45,814 nt of DNA from assembly GCA_003543135.1 (NCBI GenBank), contig DPJG01000004.1, forward strand, positions 1 to 45,814, in the 5' to 3' direction. The notes under the pieces are model-generated. The model searched no databases. It was not told the DNA's origin and saw nothing but the letters and a program-made list of their open reading frames with translations. Position numbers and translations under genes: made by a program. This document shows, one piece after another, positions 35,249-45,018 of this stretch (positions within the stretch are counted from its first letter, which is position 1; each line of letters begins with the position of its first letter). This stretch comes from Rheinheimera sp. (GTDB taxonomy: Bacteria; Pseudomonadota; Gammaproteobacteria; Enterobacterales; Alteromonadaceae).

Positions 35249-36667
35249 TCAGGCCCTGCCATAACGGTCTTCAAAACGCACTATATCGTCTTCCCCCAGG
35301 TAAGAGCCTGACTGCACTTCAATCAGCTCCAGCGGCACCTTGCCCGGATTTTCCAGCGCATGCACAGCAGTGATAGGGATATACACCGACTGGTTTTCGG
35401 TCAGAAACTTATCTACGCCATCGATGGTGACCTTAGCCGTGCCAGACACCACAATCCAGTGTTCAGCGCGATGATGGTGCATTTGCACCGACAACTTAGC
35501 GCCCGGTTTTACCGTAATACGTTTCACCTGGAAACGGCTGCCATGGTCAATAGAATCATATTTACCCCAGGGCCGGTACACTTCACGGTGGAAAGTTGCT
35601 TCCGGCCTTTGTGCTGCTTTTAGCTGATTCACAATAGCTTTGACATCCTGCGCTTTGTCTTTATGCGCCACCAGCACCGCATCTTTGGTGCTGATCACCA
35701 CCAGATCGCTGACCCCCACAGTGGCAATCAACTGCTCTTCGCTGCGGATAAAACAATTCTGAGTATGGTCGGTCAAAATATCACCCTGTAACACGTTGCC
35801 GGCCTGGTCTTTGTCAGCCACCTGCCACAATGCCGCAAAACCACCGACATCATTCCAGCCAGCATCCAGCGGCACCACCACTACGTCGCCAGACTGAGTT
35901 GCCGTCAGCGGCTCCATGATAGCGTAATCAATCGAATCTTCCGGACAGGCCATAAAAGCCTCTTTATTAATGCGGATAAAATCCAGATCCGGTGTTTGTT
36001 CACTGAGCGCAGCCTGACAGGCCTGATAAATATCTGGCCGGAATTTTTTCAGCTGCTGCAAATACACAGAAGCGCGGAACATAAACATGCCGCTGTTCCA
36101 ATAATATTCGCCACTGGCGAGATATTGCTCTGCGGTTGGCAAGTCGGGTTTTTCGACAAAAGACTGCACCAGATACGCTTGTGCAGTGGCGTGACCACGG
36201 CGGATATAGCCATAACCTGTTTCAGCATGACCTGGCACTATGCCAAAAGTGACCAGTTTACCGCTGTTGGCAAATTGTTCTGCCTGAGCAACAGCCTGCT
36301 GAAAGGCATTTGTGTCGCGAATCACATGGTCAGCCGCCAGCACCAACAATAATGGGTCTTCGCCATGCTGACAGGCTTTGAGCGCCGCCAATGCAATAGC
36401 AGGTGCGGTATTACGGCCAACCGGCTCCAGCAAAATAGTGCTTTGACTGAGCGCAAGCTGTCGCAGCTGCTCAGCGGCAATAAAACGGTGTTCTTCGTTA
36501 CAGATCAGTAAAGGTGCACTGTGAGCTAAGCCCTGTAACCTTAATAAGGTTTGTTGCAGCATAGTGTGGCTGCCGGTCAGCGCCAGAAATTGTTTTGGAT
36601 AGTTGCCGCGAGACAGCGGCCACAAACGCGTCCCTGAACCGCCAGCCATGATAACAGGCATAAACAT
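35249..36667 (-). CDS. manC: Mannose-1-phosphate guanylyltransferase / mannose-6-phosphate isomerase (bifunctional)
   Basis: It makes GDP-mannose. An N-terminal nucleotidyltransferase domain begins with the [12 protein letters not shown] signature, and a C-terminal cupin isomerase domain (about 350-472) carries [24 protein letters not shown] and the closing [16 protein letters not shown]. The 472 residues are typical of the type II enzyme. An AAGGA site lies seven bases before the ATG at 36667. With manB it forms a GDP-mannose module. No GDP-mannose-using enzymes are in the window. Confidence 0.95.
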   Translation of the reverse strand: MFMPVIMAGGSGTRLWPLSRGNYPKQFLALTGSHTMLQQTLLRLQGLAHSAPLLICNEEHRFIAAEQLRQLALSQSTILLEPVGRNTAPAIALAALKACQHGEDPLLLVLAADHVIRDTNAFQQAVAQAEQFANSGKLVTFGIVPGHAETGYGYIRRGHATAQAYLVQSFVEKPDLPTAEQYLASGEYYWNSGMFMFRASVYLQQLKKFRPDIYQACQAALSEQTPDLDFIRINKEAFMACPEDSIDYAIMEPLTATQSGDVVVVPLDAGWNDVGGFAALWQVADKDQAGNVLQGDILTDHTQNCFIRSEEQLIATVGVSDLVVISTKDAVLVAHKDKAQDVKAIVNQLKAAQRPEATFHREVYRPWGKYDSIDHGSRFQVKRITVKPGAKLSVQMHHHRAEHWIVVSGTAKVTIDGVDKFLTENQSVYIPITAVHALENPGKVPLELIEVQSGSYLGEDDIVRFEDRYGRA

Positions 36668-36862
36668 GGTAATTTCCTTTTGATAAAAGCAGTGTTGCGC
36701 TCAGTCTGTCTGGCAGTCTGCGCTGTGTCAACTGACGCTTTTTAATGACAATTGACAGTTTTAAGATCTAAGCCGCTTCGAATAATAGTGTTTGTTGCCA
36801 AAGGCTTTTGTCTGGCCTACAACCCCTTTGAGCTCTGTTAAAAAGCTCAGCTAACGTCGCCG

Positions 36863-37804
36863 TTAAATTTCCAGATGCCGCCAGTCCAGCCAATGGCTGC
36901 CACTGTTATTTTGCAGCTGTACACCAGTGGGTCTGATATCGGTGATCAATCCTTGCGGAATAGTCATACCGGTGCGAAGTGCAGCCAGACGCTCTGCCCT
37001 TTGGCGTTTGGCCCGGGCCGATGGATCAGCCCCCGCTTTCAGTAACATAGCCGCAAGCTCAGAGCCTTCAGGCACCAACAACAACGGCGTGTCTTTAAAT
37101 TCAAAGGTGGCTCCAACAGGATGCACCGCATTACGCAGCTGTCCATCATCTGGCAAGGCACCAAGCTGAAGCAGCTCGCGGACTAATGGCGTCACAGCCT
37201 GTGGCAAAAACTGGTTACCCAGAAGCTGATAAAGCACAGGTGCATCCCCACTGCGATAACGCAGTACAGCGCGGCTGACATAAGGTTTAAACAGCTGCAG
37301 CAGTTGCAGCGACATTGCCGGGTCACGGTGAATATCGCCTGTAATGCCGGCATAAAACGCCGCTTTACCTGGCAGCTGCCCCTGACGCATCAGAGCTTTG
37401 ACCAGACTTATCTGGCCGTAAGCGGCTGCCTGTACCAAAGCGTTATTCTGCTCAGCATCGGCAACCGAAATAAACCCCGGCTCAGCACCTAATGCAAGCG
37501 CCTGCTCTGCCAAATCAAACTGACGTTTTTGCATCAGACACTGAAACAACGTCTGATAATCCGACCTCATATTCGCCGGGAGCTGAAACTCTTTGACCAG
37601 CAGCAACGCCTTATCACAACGGCCATTTTTAAAGACTTGCTCAGCAAGGGCGGCAAGCTCGGTTTTATTAAACTGTTGCGACTTCACCTGCTGCAAAAAT
37701 ACCTCATTGTTTTGTTTTAGTGCGCCGGAGCTATAAACAAACTGTTCCGGAGTACTTTTGCACCCCAGCAGAACTAACACGAACACCCAGCATAAACGAT
37801 TCAT
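36863..37804 (-). CDS. Ankyrin-like repeat lipoprotein
   Basis: This is a predicted lipoprotein of 313 residues. A signal peptide ends with lipobox LLGC (Cys15). A helical region containing three ankyrin-like units follows (for example NNALVQAAAYGQISLVKALMRQG near 125-150 and AAMLLKAGADPSARAKRQRAERLA near 255-280). The C-terminus (LQNNSGSHWLDWRHLEI) is unlike the repeats. I chose the ATG at 37804, which has an AGAGG site five bases upstream. It lies between the sugar epimerase and manC on the same strand. Its role is unknown. Confidence 0.7.
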   Translation of the reverse strand: MNRLCWVFVLVLLGCKSTPEQFVYSSGALKQNNEVFLQQVKSQQFNKTELAALAEQVFKNGRCDKALLLVKEFQLPANMRSDYQTLFQCLMQKRQFDLAEQALALGAEPGFISVADAEQNNALVQAAAYGQISLVKALMRQGQLPGKAAFYAGITGDIHRDPAMSLQLLQLFKPYVSRAVLRYRSGDAPVLYQLLGNQFLPQAVTPLVRELLQLGALPDDGQLRNAVHPVGATFEFKDTPLLLVPEGSELAAMLLKAGADPSARAKRQRAERLAALRTGMTIPQGLITDIRPTGVQLQNNSGSHWLDWRHLEI

Positions 37805-37875
37805 CCCGACCTCTTTTATCTGATTAAGCGCCAAGGCGCATTCCCGGTATTTTTAGAGGCGGCAGCAAGCGCGCC

Positions 37876-38889
37876 TCAGTTGTGGTTATGATAGGTTTTA
37901 AACCAATCGACAAAATATTGTATACCCAGAGACAGCGGCGTCTGGGGCTTAAAACCAACCAACTGCTCAAGTTGATGGACATCAGCAAAAGTTTGATATA
38001 CATCGCCTGCTTGCATTGGCAGGTAATTTTTCAAGGCTTTGATACCGGCCGCCTCTTCAATAGCCCTGATAAAATCCTCCAGCGCCACCGGCTGGTTATT
38101 ACCTATGTTGTAGAGGGCGTAATAAGGATTGTTTTGGTTCTGCAGCGGGTAACCTGCACTACCAGGCAATTTATCCTGCACCCGCAGAATACCTTCAACA
38201 ATATCATCGATATAAGTGAAGTCCCGCATCAGCTGGCCATGGTTGTACACATCAATCTGCTGACCGGCCAGAATAGCTTTGGTAAATTTCCAGGGCGCCA
38301 TGTCTGGTCTGCCCCAGGGGCCATACACAGTAAAAAAACGCAGCCCCGTGGTTGGCAGCTGATACAAATGGCTATAGGTATGCGCCATCAGCTCATTGGA
38401 TTTTTTGGTGGCGGCGTATAACGAAATGGGCGTATCCACAGCATCAGTTTCACTAAAAGGCACTTTTTGCTGGTTGCCATACACTGAGCTGGAGCTGGCA
38501 TACACCAGATGCTCAACCTGATGATGGCGGCAGCCTTCCAGAATGGTCATCATGCCAATCAGGTTGGAGTCGACATAAGCCATTGGATTATCAATCGAAT
38601 ACCGCACGCCGGCCTGGGCGCCCAGGTGGATCACGCGCTGAAACTTTTCGCTGGTAAAAAGTGCGGCCATGCCGGCCCTATCGCTTAAATCCAGGGGTAT
38701 AAAACGAAAGTGATGCTGTTGAGCGGCAGGTAAAGCAGCCTGAATACGTGCCAGTCTGGCCTCTTTCAGTGCAACATCATAATAGTCGTTCAGATTATCA
38801 AGCCCGACCACCTGATGGCCCCGGGCACAAAGTTGCTGTGCCACCTGACTGCCGATAAAACCAGCTACGCCGGTTACTAAAAACTTCAT
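37876..38889 (-). CDS. NAD-dependent epimerase, UDP-glucuronate 4-epimerase-like
   Basis: A short-chain dehydrogenase/epimerase with the NAD motif TGVAGFIG (6-13) and the catalytic Tyr158/Lys162 (SLYAATKKSN) with a serine cluster at 132-135 (ASSSSVYG). The AQAGVRYSIDNPMAYVDSNL and TVYGPWGRPDMA segments resemble UDP-glucuronate 4-epimerases (GAE/Cap1J type) more than GalE. It would supply UDP-galacturonate for surface polysaccharide. The substrate is inferred from sequence only. It has 337 residues and lies 165 bases downstream of galU. Confidence 0.85.
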   Translation of the reverse strand: MKFLVTGVAGFIGSQVAQQLCARGHQVVGLDNLNDYYDVALKEARLARIQAALPAAQQHHFRFIPLDLSDRAGMAALFTSEKFQRVIHLGAQAGVRYSIDNPMAYVDSNLIGMMTILEGCRHHQVEHLVYASSSSVYGNQQKVPFSETDAVDTPISLYAATKKSNELMAHTYSHLYQLPTTGLRFFTVYGPWGRPDMAPWKFTKAILAGQQIDVYNHGQLMRDFTYIDDIVEGILRVQDKLPGSAGYPLQNQNNPYYALYNIGNNQPVALEDFIRAIEEAAGIKALKNYLPMQAGDVYQTFADVHQLEQLVGFKPQTPLSLGIQYFVDWFKTYHNHN

Positions 38890-39008
38890 AAAACATCCGT
38901 TATTGTCAGTTTTGAGCAGTGATTGAACTAAGCCTTGGCAAAAGCCGCAACGAAGAACTGCATTACGTCTGGCTGGTACTGCTCAATCCATTTGAACCAG
39001 CAGAAGTT

Positions 39009-39038
39009 AAAAAGCCGTATCCATCTGGCGGATACGGC
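39009..39038 (-). terminator. Rho-independent terminator of galU
   Basis: GCCGTATCC and GGATACGGC form a 9-bp stem with a 7-base loop, followed on the minus strand by five T. It is about 16 bases after the galU stop. Confidence 0.85.
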
Positions 39039-39053
39039 ACAGGCTCAAGTGGT

Positions 39054-39995
39054 TTAATCCGCCAGCAGCTGAGCTAACTTTTGTTTAAACTCGGCGCCAA
39101 AAGCCGAGCGCAGCGCATATTCTGCATTGGCCAGCGCATAACCCAGTTTATTGCCGCAGTCATGTGACTTGCCTTTAATATGATAAGCTTCAATCACTTC
39201 CAGCAAGCGCAACTGATGCAGTGCGTCAGTCAGCTGAATTTCATCACCGGCGCCCGGTGGCGTAAAGGCTAGTAAGTCCCAGATGGTCGGAGACAAAATA
39301 TAACGGCCGGTAATAGCAAAATTGCTTGGCGCCTCATCCAGATCCGGTTTTTCCACCATGTCCACCACAGGCACACTTTGGCCCTGGCTTAACGGTGCAC
39401 CGGCTAAATCCACCACCCCATACTGATTCACCAGGTGCTGTGGCACAGGCTCTACCATGATCTGGCTGTGACCGGTTTCATGGTATCTTTTGATCATTTC
39501 TGCCAGGTTGTCTTTTTTCAGATTGCTGTGGTACTGATCAACTATCACATCCGGCAACAGAACCGCAAAAGGATGATTACGTACGACAGGACGCGCACAC
39601 AAAATAGCATGGCCAAGACCCAGCGCTTGTGGCTGGCGTACTGAAATCACAGTGACGTTTTTTGGTGTGATATTACGCACTTCATCCAGCAACTGGCGTT
39701 TCACCCGTTTTTCCAAAGCCGCTTCTAATTCAAAACTGGTATCAAAATGGTTTTCGATACTGTTTTTTGAAGAATGGGTCACCAGCACAATTTCGGTAAT
39801 ACCGGCGGCAACAGCTTCCTGCACTACGTATTGGATCAGCGGTTTATCAACAATGGTCAGCATTTCTTTTGGCATGGCTTTGGTGGCAGGCAACATACGG
39901 GTGCCAAGGCCAGCCACAGGGATCACCGCACGGGTAACTTTTTTATCATCTTCCGGGCGGTTTAATAACGAAGTGTGCGGATGTTTAGTATCCAT
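39054..39995 (-). CDS. galU: UTP--glucose-1-phosphate uridylyltransferase
   Basis: It makes UDP-glucose from glucose-1-phosphate and UTP for polysaccharide and lipid sugar synthesis. The nucleotidyltransferase signature [24 protein letters not shown] starts near residue 24; [21 protein letters not shown] and [10 protein letters not shown] are also typical. The ATG at 39995 gives 313 residues. An ATG 17 codons upstream is in frame but has no ribosome-binding site. The N-terminal 20 residues are extra relative to enteric GalU. Glucose-1-phosphate links this to the glycogen genes. Confidence 0.94.
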   Translation of the reverse strand: MDTKHPHTSLLNRPEDDKKVTRAVIPVAGLGTRMLPATKAMPKEMLTIVDKPLIQYVVQEAVAAGITEIVLVTHSSKNSIENHFDTSFELEAALEKRVKRQLLDEVRNITPKNVTVISVRQPQALGLGHAILCARPVVRNHPFAVLLPDVIVDQYHSNLKKDNLAEMIKRYHETGHSQIMVEPVPQHLVNQYGVVDLAGAPLSQGQSVPVVDMVEKPDLDEAPSNFAITGRYILSPTIWDLLAFTPPGAGDEIQLTDALHQLRLLEVIEAYHIKGKSHDCGNKLGYALANAEYALRSAFGAEFKQKLAQLLAD

Positions 39996-40168
39996 CTGAG
40001 TGGTCCCATTCCATAGTGGAAAATACAATTGCTTATGGAACCGCATGATAGCAGAAAAGTTTTTAACTTCCCTCTACTTCAACCTCAGTCTGCCTGCAAA
40101 AAATAGCATCGGCAAAACAACTGCCGGCGGATCCGCAGCTGTCAAAGCGGGCTTTGTCGCAAGGACAC

Positions 40169-40771
40169 TCAGGAACGCTGGTTAAAACACTCAAAGGATT
40201 GTTGTAACAGTGTGGCCTCTGCAACAAAGCCAAAAGCCGTCAGCAGCAATACCACAGTTTCTGCAGTGCACCAGCCATCTGATGTTTGATTACGTCTGAG
40301 TAAATATTGTGACGGGCGCGCCGACTGTAGCCTGATTGACGGGATTTGTTGCAGATATGGGCTTTGATTATACATTTTGCGCGCCAGTTGCCAGGTTGCA
40401 TCCAGTAAAATCAGCTGGATACATCGCCTTTGTGTACCGACTGGCTGTTGTTGCAGCAGTTGTGTTGACTCTGGTGTTGCCTGTTGTTGCCAGTGCAGCT
40501 GCCAGTGATCTACATCCAGTATCAGCGCTTCAGGTTCAGGGTAAAGCAAAAAACTGCATTGTTCTGACAGGCTTTTTATTAAAAGCGCATCGGGCTCCAC
40601 TCTTGACCAAGGCACTCTTCGCACCCTGACCCGGCCTGGCAACAAACTTTGTTGTACCAACACACCAGTGTTAGTACTTTTTTGATATTCGGTGCTGTGG
40701 GTCAGCAGCACTATGTCGATGCCATCTTGCCAATCGGCAGGAGAAAATGCAGCACTGGAGCTAAACATCAC
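40169..40771 (-). CDS. DTW-domain protein (TapT-like tRNA modification enzyme)
   Basis: DTW proteins add an aminocarboxypropyl group to uridine in tRNA using S-adenosylmethionine. The conserved core is visible: HSTEYQKSTNTG near 25-36, the DTW-equivalent DATW in LILLDATWQLARKMY, and the C-terminal SQYLLRR... GWCTAETVVLLL. The N-terminal zinc-binding CxxC...CxC segment of E. coli TapT is missing. The upstream codons in this frame down to the preceding stop do not contain it either. It starts with GTG at 40771 or ATG at 40768; both overlap the upstream gene's stop. It has 200 residues. Confidence 0.8.
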   Translation of the reverse strand: MMFSSSAAFSPADWQDGIDIVLLTHSTEYQKSTNTGVLVQQSLLPGRVRVRRVPWSRVEPDALLIKSLSEQCSFLLYPEPEALILDVDHWQLHWQQQATPESTQLLQQQPVGTQRRCIQLILLDATWQLARKMYNQSPYLQQIPSIRLQSARPSQYLLRRNQTSDGWCTAETVVLLLTAFGFVAEATLLQQSFECFNQRS

Positions 40772-41415
40772 CTGGGAAGCAGTGGCAGTGCCAGCTGTGG
40801 GGCCTGATTAAATTCCAGCAGCATGTCACCCGGCAGTTGTGCAGTGTCCGTTAAATCCAAAGTACATTGAGTTGAGGTACATTGCACCTTGGCAGCCAGT
40901 TCAGAGCCTGATGACAATAACACCGCTTCTTTGTCAAAGTGCAGGCTAAGCCCGGTCATTTCGGGTAAAAAATATTTGCCAAGACCAGCCAGCTCTTTTA
41001 ACAGGGCATCAAATTGCTGATGCATTTGTCTGAGCTGCGAAAGTTTTATTGTCGCATCCAGTGGCATCCGGCTGCGTAAACGAAAATTCAGATCACAAGG
41101 CACTGCATTTGGCTGCTGCTGCAGCACAATCAGCGCTTTGCGGTTATTTAACAGCTCTGAATAAGGCAGGATCAGCTCACCATTGGCAGCAACAGTTAAT
41201 GGCTCATCACTGATGTCGGTGGTGATCCTGGCGCCGGTCAGTTCACAAGGCTGTTGTGTGCCCTGACGCTGCAACATAAAAGCCAGCGTAATAGCACTGT
41301 ATTCGGCTTTTTCACTTTTTTTCAGCCGGGCATAAAAGCCGTCGTAATTAAACTGGGTATTGGCAAGGATTGGTGCACTCAGCAGCAACGCCAGCAGACC
41401 GGACAACAACCGCAT
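40768..41415 (-). CDS. Secreted DUF2987-like protein
   Basis: A predicted periplasmic protein of 215 residues. A signal peptide (about 1-18, cleavage after APILA) precedes an FNYDGFYARLKK segment, two cysteines (QQPCEL and AVPCDL) and a LILPYSELLNNRKALIVL segment. These fit the DUF2987 family of Shewanella/Vibrio as I remember it, but the assignment is tentative. Two more Cys (VQCTSTQCTL) near 180 could form a disulfide. It overlaps the Bax-like gene stop by one base (TAATG) and the DTW gene start by 1-4 bases: three genes in one operon. Confidence 0.65.
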   Translation of the reverse strand: MRLLSGLLALLLSAPILANTQFNYDGFYARLKKSEKAEYSAITLAFMLQRQGTQQPCELTGARITTDISDEPLTVAANGELILPYSELLNNRKALIVLQQQPNAVPCDLNFRLRSRMPLDATIKLSQLRQMHQQFDALLKELAGLGKYFLPEMTGLSLHFDKEAVLLSSGSELAAKVQCTSTQCTLDLTDTAQLPGDMLLEFNQAPQLALPLLPR

Positions 41416-42287
41416 TAGCTTTCTTCCATAAATTTGTGGTTGGCGGCGATCATATCGCGGATTTCTGTGACATAAGACTCACCCCGCTCTGAATAACGGA
41501 TCAAGCCCTGCGCCAGCTTCTGACCTGTGACTTTACCTTCTTGTTTACGAATTTCAGCGCGGATAGCACGTAAATCGTCATACACATAAAAGGTATTCAG
41601 GTTATAAAAATAAGCATTCACACTGGCAGCAATGTCTTTAAACATGGCCACTTCGTGGTATCTTCCGGCCGGTCTTTTGGCTGGCACAAAACCACAGCCT
41701 GCTTTAAAACACCACTGGCCAAAAAAGTTAAAACCGTCTGTGGCAAAACGACTGGAGCCCCAGCCAGATTCTTTTGCCGCCTGTGTCAGTACCAGGCTGC
41801 TTGGGATCACATCCACCCGGCTTAATAAGTCGTTGATCCCGGCATCATCAGCTTCAGGGTAATCCACTTTAAATTCATCAAACAGGCTGTAGATAAAGGC
41901 ATACTCTTCCAGCGTCAGCTCTTGTTTGTTGCTGCGCTTTTGTTGCAGTTCAACAATTTGCGCGCGCAGCTTTAATAAACGGCTGTTTTCCCGCTCAATA
42001 AAAGGTTCCAGATACTCAAAAAACGCTTTTTTGCGTTTGGCGGTATCTTTAATAGCGGCAAAATCCGGCACTGCGGTTAACGCCGGCATATGCTGCGGGT
42101 AAGTCAGGCGCGCCAGTAACTTTTTCTGATCAGCGCTGTCCAGTGCCGAAATCCGGCTTGGCATCTGCCAACTGGCAAGTTCTTGAGCATCCGCCACAGG
42201 ATCTGAGCGTAAGAACGGATAGGCAGCTGCAAGCAGCACAACAAAAGCGACACCCGCTTGCGCCGTTGTTTTGAGCCATAACTTCAT
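41415..42287 (-). CDS. Bax-like glucosaminidase family protein
   Basis: A predicted peptidoglycan-acting glucosaminidase of 290 residues. One N-terminal hydrophobic signal-anchor (about 10-26) is followed by a coiled region. The glucosaminidase core includes QAAKESGWGSSRFA (likely catalytic Glu173), a Cys pair in FGQWCFKAGCGF and the RYHEVAMFKDIAASVNAYFYNLN segment. The architecture resembles E. coli Bax. I chose the ATG at 42287 because a GAGGA site lies upstream and the hydrophobic segment begins there; earlier in-frame starts lack this. It is the first gene of an operon with the DUF2987-like and DTW genes. Confidence 0.85.
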   Translation of the reverse strand: MKLWLKTTAQAGVAFVVLLAAAYPFLRSDPVADAQELASWQMPSRISALDSADQKKLLARLTYPQHMPALTAVPDFAAIKDTAKRKKAFFEYLEPFIERENSRLLKLRAQIVELQQKRSNKQELTLEEYAFIYSLFDEFKVDYPEADDAGINDLLSRVDVIPSSLVLTQAAKESGWGSSRFATDGFNFFGQWCFKAGCGFVPAKRPAGRYHEVAMFKDIAASVNAYFYNLNTFYVYDDLRAIRAEIRKQEGKVTGQKLAQGLIRYSERGESYVTEIRDMIAANHKFMEES

Positions 42288-42420
42288 AACCAACTTTCCT
42301 CTGTACAAATACCCTTCAGCTGTTCGTGTGACGAACCCTGAATGTAAGTTTGCCGACTTTATTTTGTCTGGGTTGGTCATTTTAACCACTATAACCGGCT
42401 TTTTCGACCAAAACTTAGTG

Positions 42421-42448
42421 TTAAGACCAAAATGTTCTAAGTGATAAT
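42421..42448 (+). promoter_or_regulatory. Candidate promoter of the DUF4097-like gene
   Basis: TTAAGA (42421-42426), a 16-base spacer and GATAAT (42443-42448) give a leader of about 80 bases before the ATG at 42534. The match is moderate. Confidence 0.4.
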
Positions 42449-42533
42449 TTTTAAACCACTGATTTTAAATGGTATTAATTGTGGCCTATTTTATGCTCAA
42501 GCTAGAACAAATTACCCTCAAGGAGCAAATAAC

Positions 42534-43151
42534 ATGAAAAAAGTAATAATACTAACCCTCATCGCTGGTCTGTGCGGTGTTTCTGCATCCGCCACTGCCA
42601 AACAACTTTCTGCACAATTCCCTTCAGCCGGATTAACCCAACTGCAAATTCAGAACGGGGTTGGTGAACTCAGATTTGAACAAAGCAATGATGCAACTAT
42701 CAGTGTTGAAGTTGATGTAAAACCTGCTGAAAAATGGCTGTTTAAAGAAGCTGATGTCGAAGCTGCCACTCTTGAATCGTCGGTCAAGGCAGACCGTCTA
42801 ACAATATCTGTGCCTATGGATGATACCGAACAAAAATGGCTGGTAAAAATTCCCAAAGGCATGGCTTTGGATCTACAAGTGGGCGTTGGTGAAATTGATA
42901 TTAAAGCCCAGGCATCTGATATCAATGCCTCAATTGGTGTGGGTTCCTTTAAAGCGAATGCACCTGTCAGCAACTATCGCAAAATTGCCCTGTCGGCCGG
43001 TGTTGGCGAAGTCAGCGTCAAAACCAACACCTCGGTGAAAGTGGACCGTCATCTGATCGGTGGTGAAGCAACCTATGACGGTTCGGGTTCAGACATTATT
43101 TCCGTTGACGTTGGTGTCGGTGATGCCGTTGTGCGCGATACCATCCAATAA
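42534..43151 (+). CDS. Secreted DUF4097-like beta-repeat protein
   Basis: A predicted exported protein of 205 residues with a signal peptide (about 1-23, ASATA). The mature part is built of short repeating beta strands with a recurring GVGE/GVGS/GVGD turn (LQVGVGEIDI, ASIGVGSFKA, LSAGVGEVSV, VDVGVGDAVV), as in the DUF4097 putative adhesin fold. The function is unknown. An AAGGAG site lies eight bases before the ATG. It is divergent from the Bax-like operon and ends at a strong terminator. Confidence 0.75.
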   Translation: MKKVIILTLIAGLCGVSASATAKQLSAQFPSAGLTQLQIQNGVGELRFEQSNDATISVEVDVKPAEKWLFKEADVEAATLESSVKADRLTISVPMDDTEQKWLVKIPKGMALDLQVGVGEIDIKAQASDINASIGVGSFKANAPVSNYRKIALSAGVGEVSVKTNTSVKVDRHLIGGEATYDGSGSDIISVDVGVGDAVVRDTIQ

Positions 43152-43202
43152 ACTGCACAACCAGTTTGCTTTAGCTATGCCGCCGAATCTGGCAGTGATC
43201 AC

Positions 43203-43230
43203 AACCACCTCAATCTGAGGTGGTTTTTTT
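43203..43230 (+). terminator. Rho-independent terminator after the DUF4097-like gene
   Basis: AACCACCTCA and TGAGGTGGTT form a 10-bp stem with a 3-base loop, followed by several T. Its T run overlaps the stop of the convergent LRAT-like gene at 43229. Confidence 0.88.
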
Positions 43231-43645
43231 ATCTGTGGATATCCACCTGCAGCCAAGACACTTCAGTACGCCAAAAATGACTCAGCTCGGTTTTTAAATC
43301 AAAAAAGCTGGTGATAGGTAAAGAGCGGCCACTGACACAGGCCTGGGTAAAACGATGGCAATTGTTGGTTAATAGATCATAACGCTGATAGGTAAAAATC
43401 TGACTGACTGCCCGCTGTGCACATTCTGGACTAATAAGCACTTCACCTGCCCTGTTGCAGGCCGCCAGTAAATGGTTGCCACTTCTGTTGTCAAAAAACC
43501 GGTTGATTGACACAGAACGTACCAAACCTGTGCCCTGTAACTCGACGATCTGGCCTTCACCAATATAAATACCACTATGTTCAAACAAATGAAAAATCTC
43601 GCAGATCACAACAGCTCCGGCAGGAACTTCCGATAATTTCAGCAT
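43229..43645 (-). CDS. LRAT-like (NlpC/P60-fold) hydrolase/acyltransferase
   Basis: A small protein of 138 residues with the lecithin:retinol acyltransferase pattern: a catalytic His23 in FEHSGIYIGEGQIVEL and Cys96 in NNCHRFTQACV. The His-before-Cys order is that of the permuted LRAT group within the NlpC/P60 superfamily. Bacterial members may act on lipids or peptides; the substrate is unknown. There is no signal peptide, so it is probably cytoplasmic. No clear ribosome-binding site precedes the ATG at 43645. It is divergent from alaA, 144 bases away. Confidence 0.7.
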   Translation of the reverse strand: MLKLSEVPAGAVVICEIFHLFEHSGIYIGEGQIVELQGTGLVRSVSINRFFDNRSGNHLLAACNRAGEVLISPECAQRAVSQIFTYQRYDLLTNNCHRFTQACVSGRSLPITSFFDLKTELSHFWRTEVSWLQVDIHR

Positions 43646-43789
43646 GATTGATTTTTTTTGATGAATTTGGCTCAGTATGATTGCAAAAGCTTTGTGGCTG
43701 TGTAAAAAGGTGTAAGGAAATTTTAATAATCAAGATGTCCGGATGGATGTCTGAATTCAGTAAAATGCGGAGGCAGTAAGGTAAGCGGT

Positions 43790-45007
43790 ATGAAACCAAT
43801 TGAGCGCTCGAAAAAATTAGATGGTGTGTGTTACGACATTCGTGGCCCTGTGGCACGCGAAGCAAAAAAGATGGAAGAAGAAGGCCATCGCATTTTAAAA
43901 CTCAATATTGGTAACCCCGCCCCTTTTGGTTTTGAAGCGCCGGACGAAATTCTTAAACATGTGATCCATAACCTGCCAACAGCTCAGGGTTATACCGACT
44001 CACAGGGTATTTATCCGGCCCGGGTGGCAGTGGCACAGTATTACCAAAGCCGCGGCATTTTAGGCGCTGACGCTGACGATGTGTATATTGGTAATGGGGT
44101 GTCTGAGCTGATTTTAATGTCATTGCAGGCACTGTTAGACAATGGCGATGAAGTGCTTATTCCATCACCGGATTATCCACTCTGGACAGCAGCAGTGAAT
44201 CTGGCTGGTGGCAAGGCAGTGCATTACCGCTGTGACGAAGCCGCCGACTGGTATCCGGACACTTCGGATATTCGCAGTAAAATTAACAGCCGCACCAAAG
44301 CCTTAGTGCTGATCAACCCCAATAACCCGACAGGCGCTGTGTACGACAAGGCCATGTTGCTGGATTTACTGGCCATTGCCCGTGAGCACAACCTGGTGGT
44401 ACTCAGCGACGAAATTTACGACAAAATTTTGTATGACGGCGCCGAACATATTGCCACTGCGTCACTGGCCGATGATTTAGTGCTGCTGACTTTTGGTGGT
44501 TTATCAAAAAACTACCGTATTGCCGGATTCCGCGTGGGCTGGTTATTTATCTCCGGCGCCAAACAAGCGGCGCGGCATTATATTGAAGGCCTGAATATCC
44601 TGGCGTCGATGCGGCTTTGTGCCAATGTCCCTTGCCAGCATGCAGTACAAACTGCGCTGGGCGGTTATCAGAGCATTAATGAGCTGATTATCCCGGGTGG
44701 CCGTTTGTATGATCAAATGGATCTCGCTCATAAACTTATCAACGATATTGACGGTTTAAGCTGTGTGCGGCCCAAAGGCGCCATGTATTTATTCCCGAAA
44801 ATTGACCGGAAAAAATTCCCGATCAAAGACGATGAGCTCTTTGTGCTGGATTTTTTGCGGCAGCATAAAGTGCTGCTGGTGCATGGCCGTGCTTTTAACT
44901 GGCCTGAGCCGGATCATTTCCGCGTGGTGTTTTTACCGCATAAAGAACAACTGGAAATGGCACTTAGTAAACTGGCGCAGTTTTTACCAGGTTACCGCCA
45001 GCAATAA
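43790..45007 (+). CDS. alaA: Glutamate--pyruvate aminotransferase AlaA
   Basis: It makes alanine from pyruvate and glutamate (PLP-dependent, class I/II aminotransferase). The PLP lysine is Lys240 in [25 protein letters not shown] and [12 protein letters not shown] bind the cofactor and substrate. The 405 residues closely follow E. coli AlaA (YfbQ). A GGTAAG segment just before the ATG is a modest ribosome-binding site. yfbR follows 11 bases later, the same order as in enteric bacteria. Confidence 0.95.
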   Translation: MKPIERSKKLDGVCYDIRGPVAREAKKMEEEGHRILKLNIGNPAPFGFEAPDEILKHVIHNLPTAQGYTDSQGIYPARVAVAQYYQSRGILGADADDVYIGNGVSELILMSLQALLDNGDEVLIPSPDYPLWTAAVNLAGGKAVHYRCDEAADWYPDTSDIRSKINSRTKALVLINPNNPTGAVYDKAMLLDLLAIAREHNLVVLSDEIYDKILYDGAEHIATASLADDLVLLTFGGLSKNYRIAGFRVGWLFISGAKQAARHYIEGLNILASMRLCANVPCQHAVQTALGGYQSINELIIPGGRLYDQMDLAHKLINDIDGLSCVRPKGAMYLFPKIDRKKFPIKDDELFVLDFLRQHKVLLVHGRAFNWPEPDHFRVVFLPHKEQLEMALSKLAQFLPGYRQQ

Positions 45008-45018
45008 CGGATAAAAGT

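Noticed and set aside
36830-36855. Possible terminator after the ankyrin-like lipoprotein gene (GAGCT / AGCTC)
   Set aside because: The stem is only 5 bp and no T run follows in the right direction.
37882-38421. Plus-strand open frame of 179 codons opposite the epimerase gene
   Set aside because: The minus-strand epimerase has clear motifs; the plus frame shows none.
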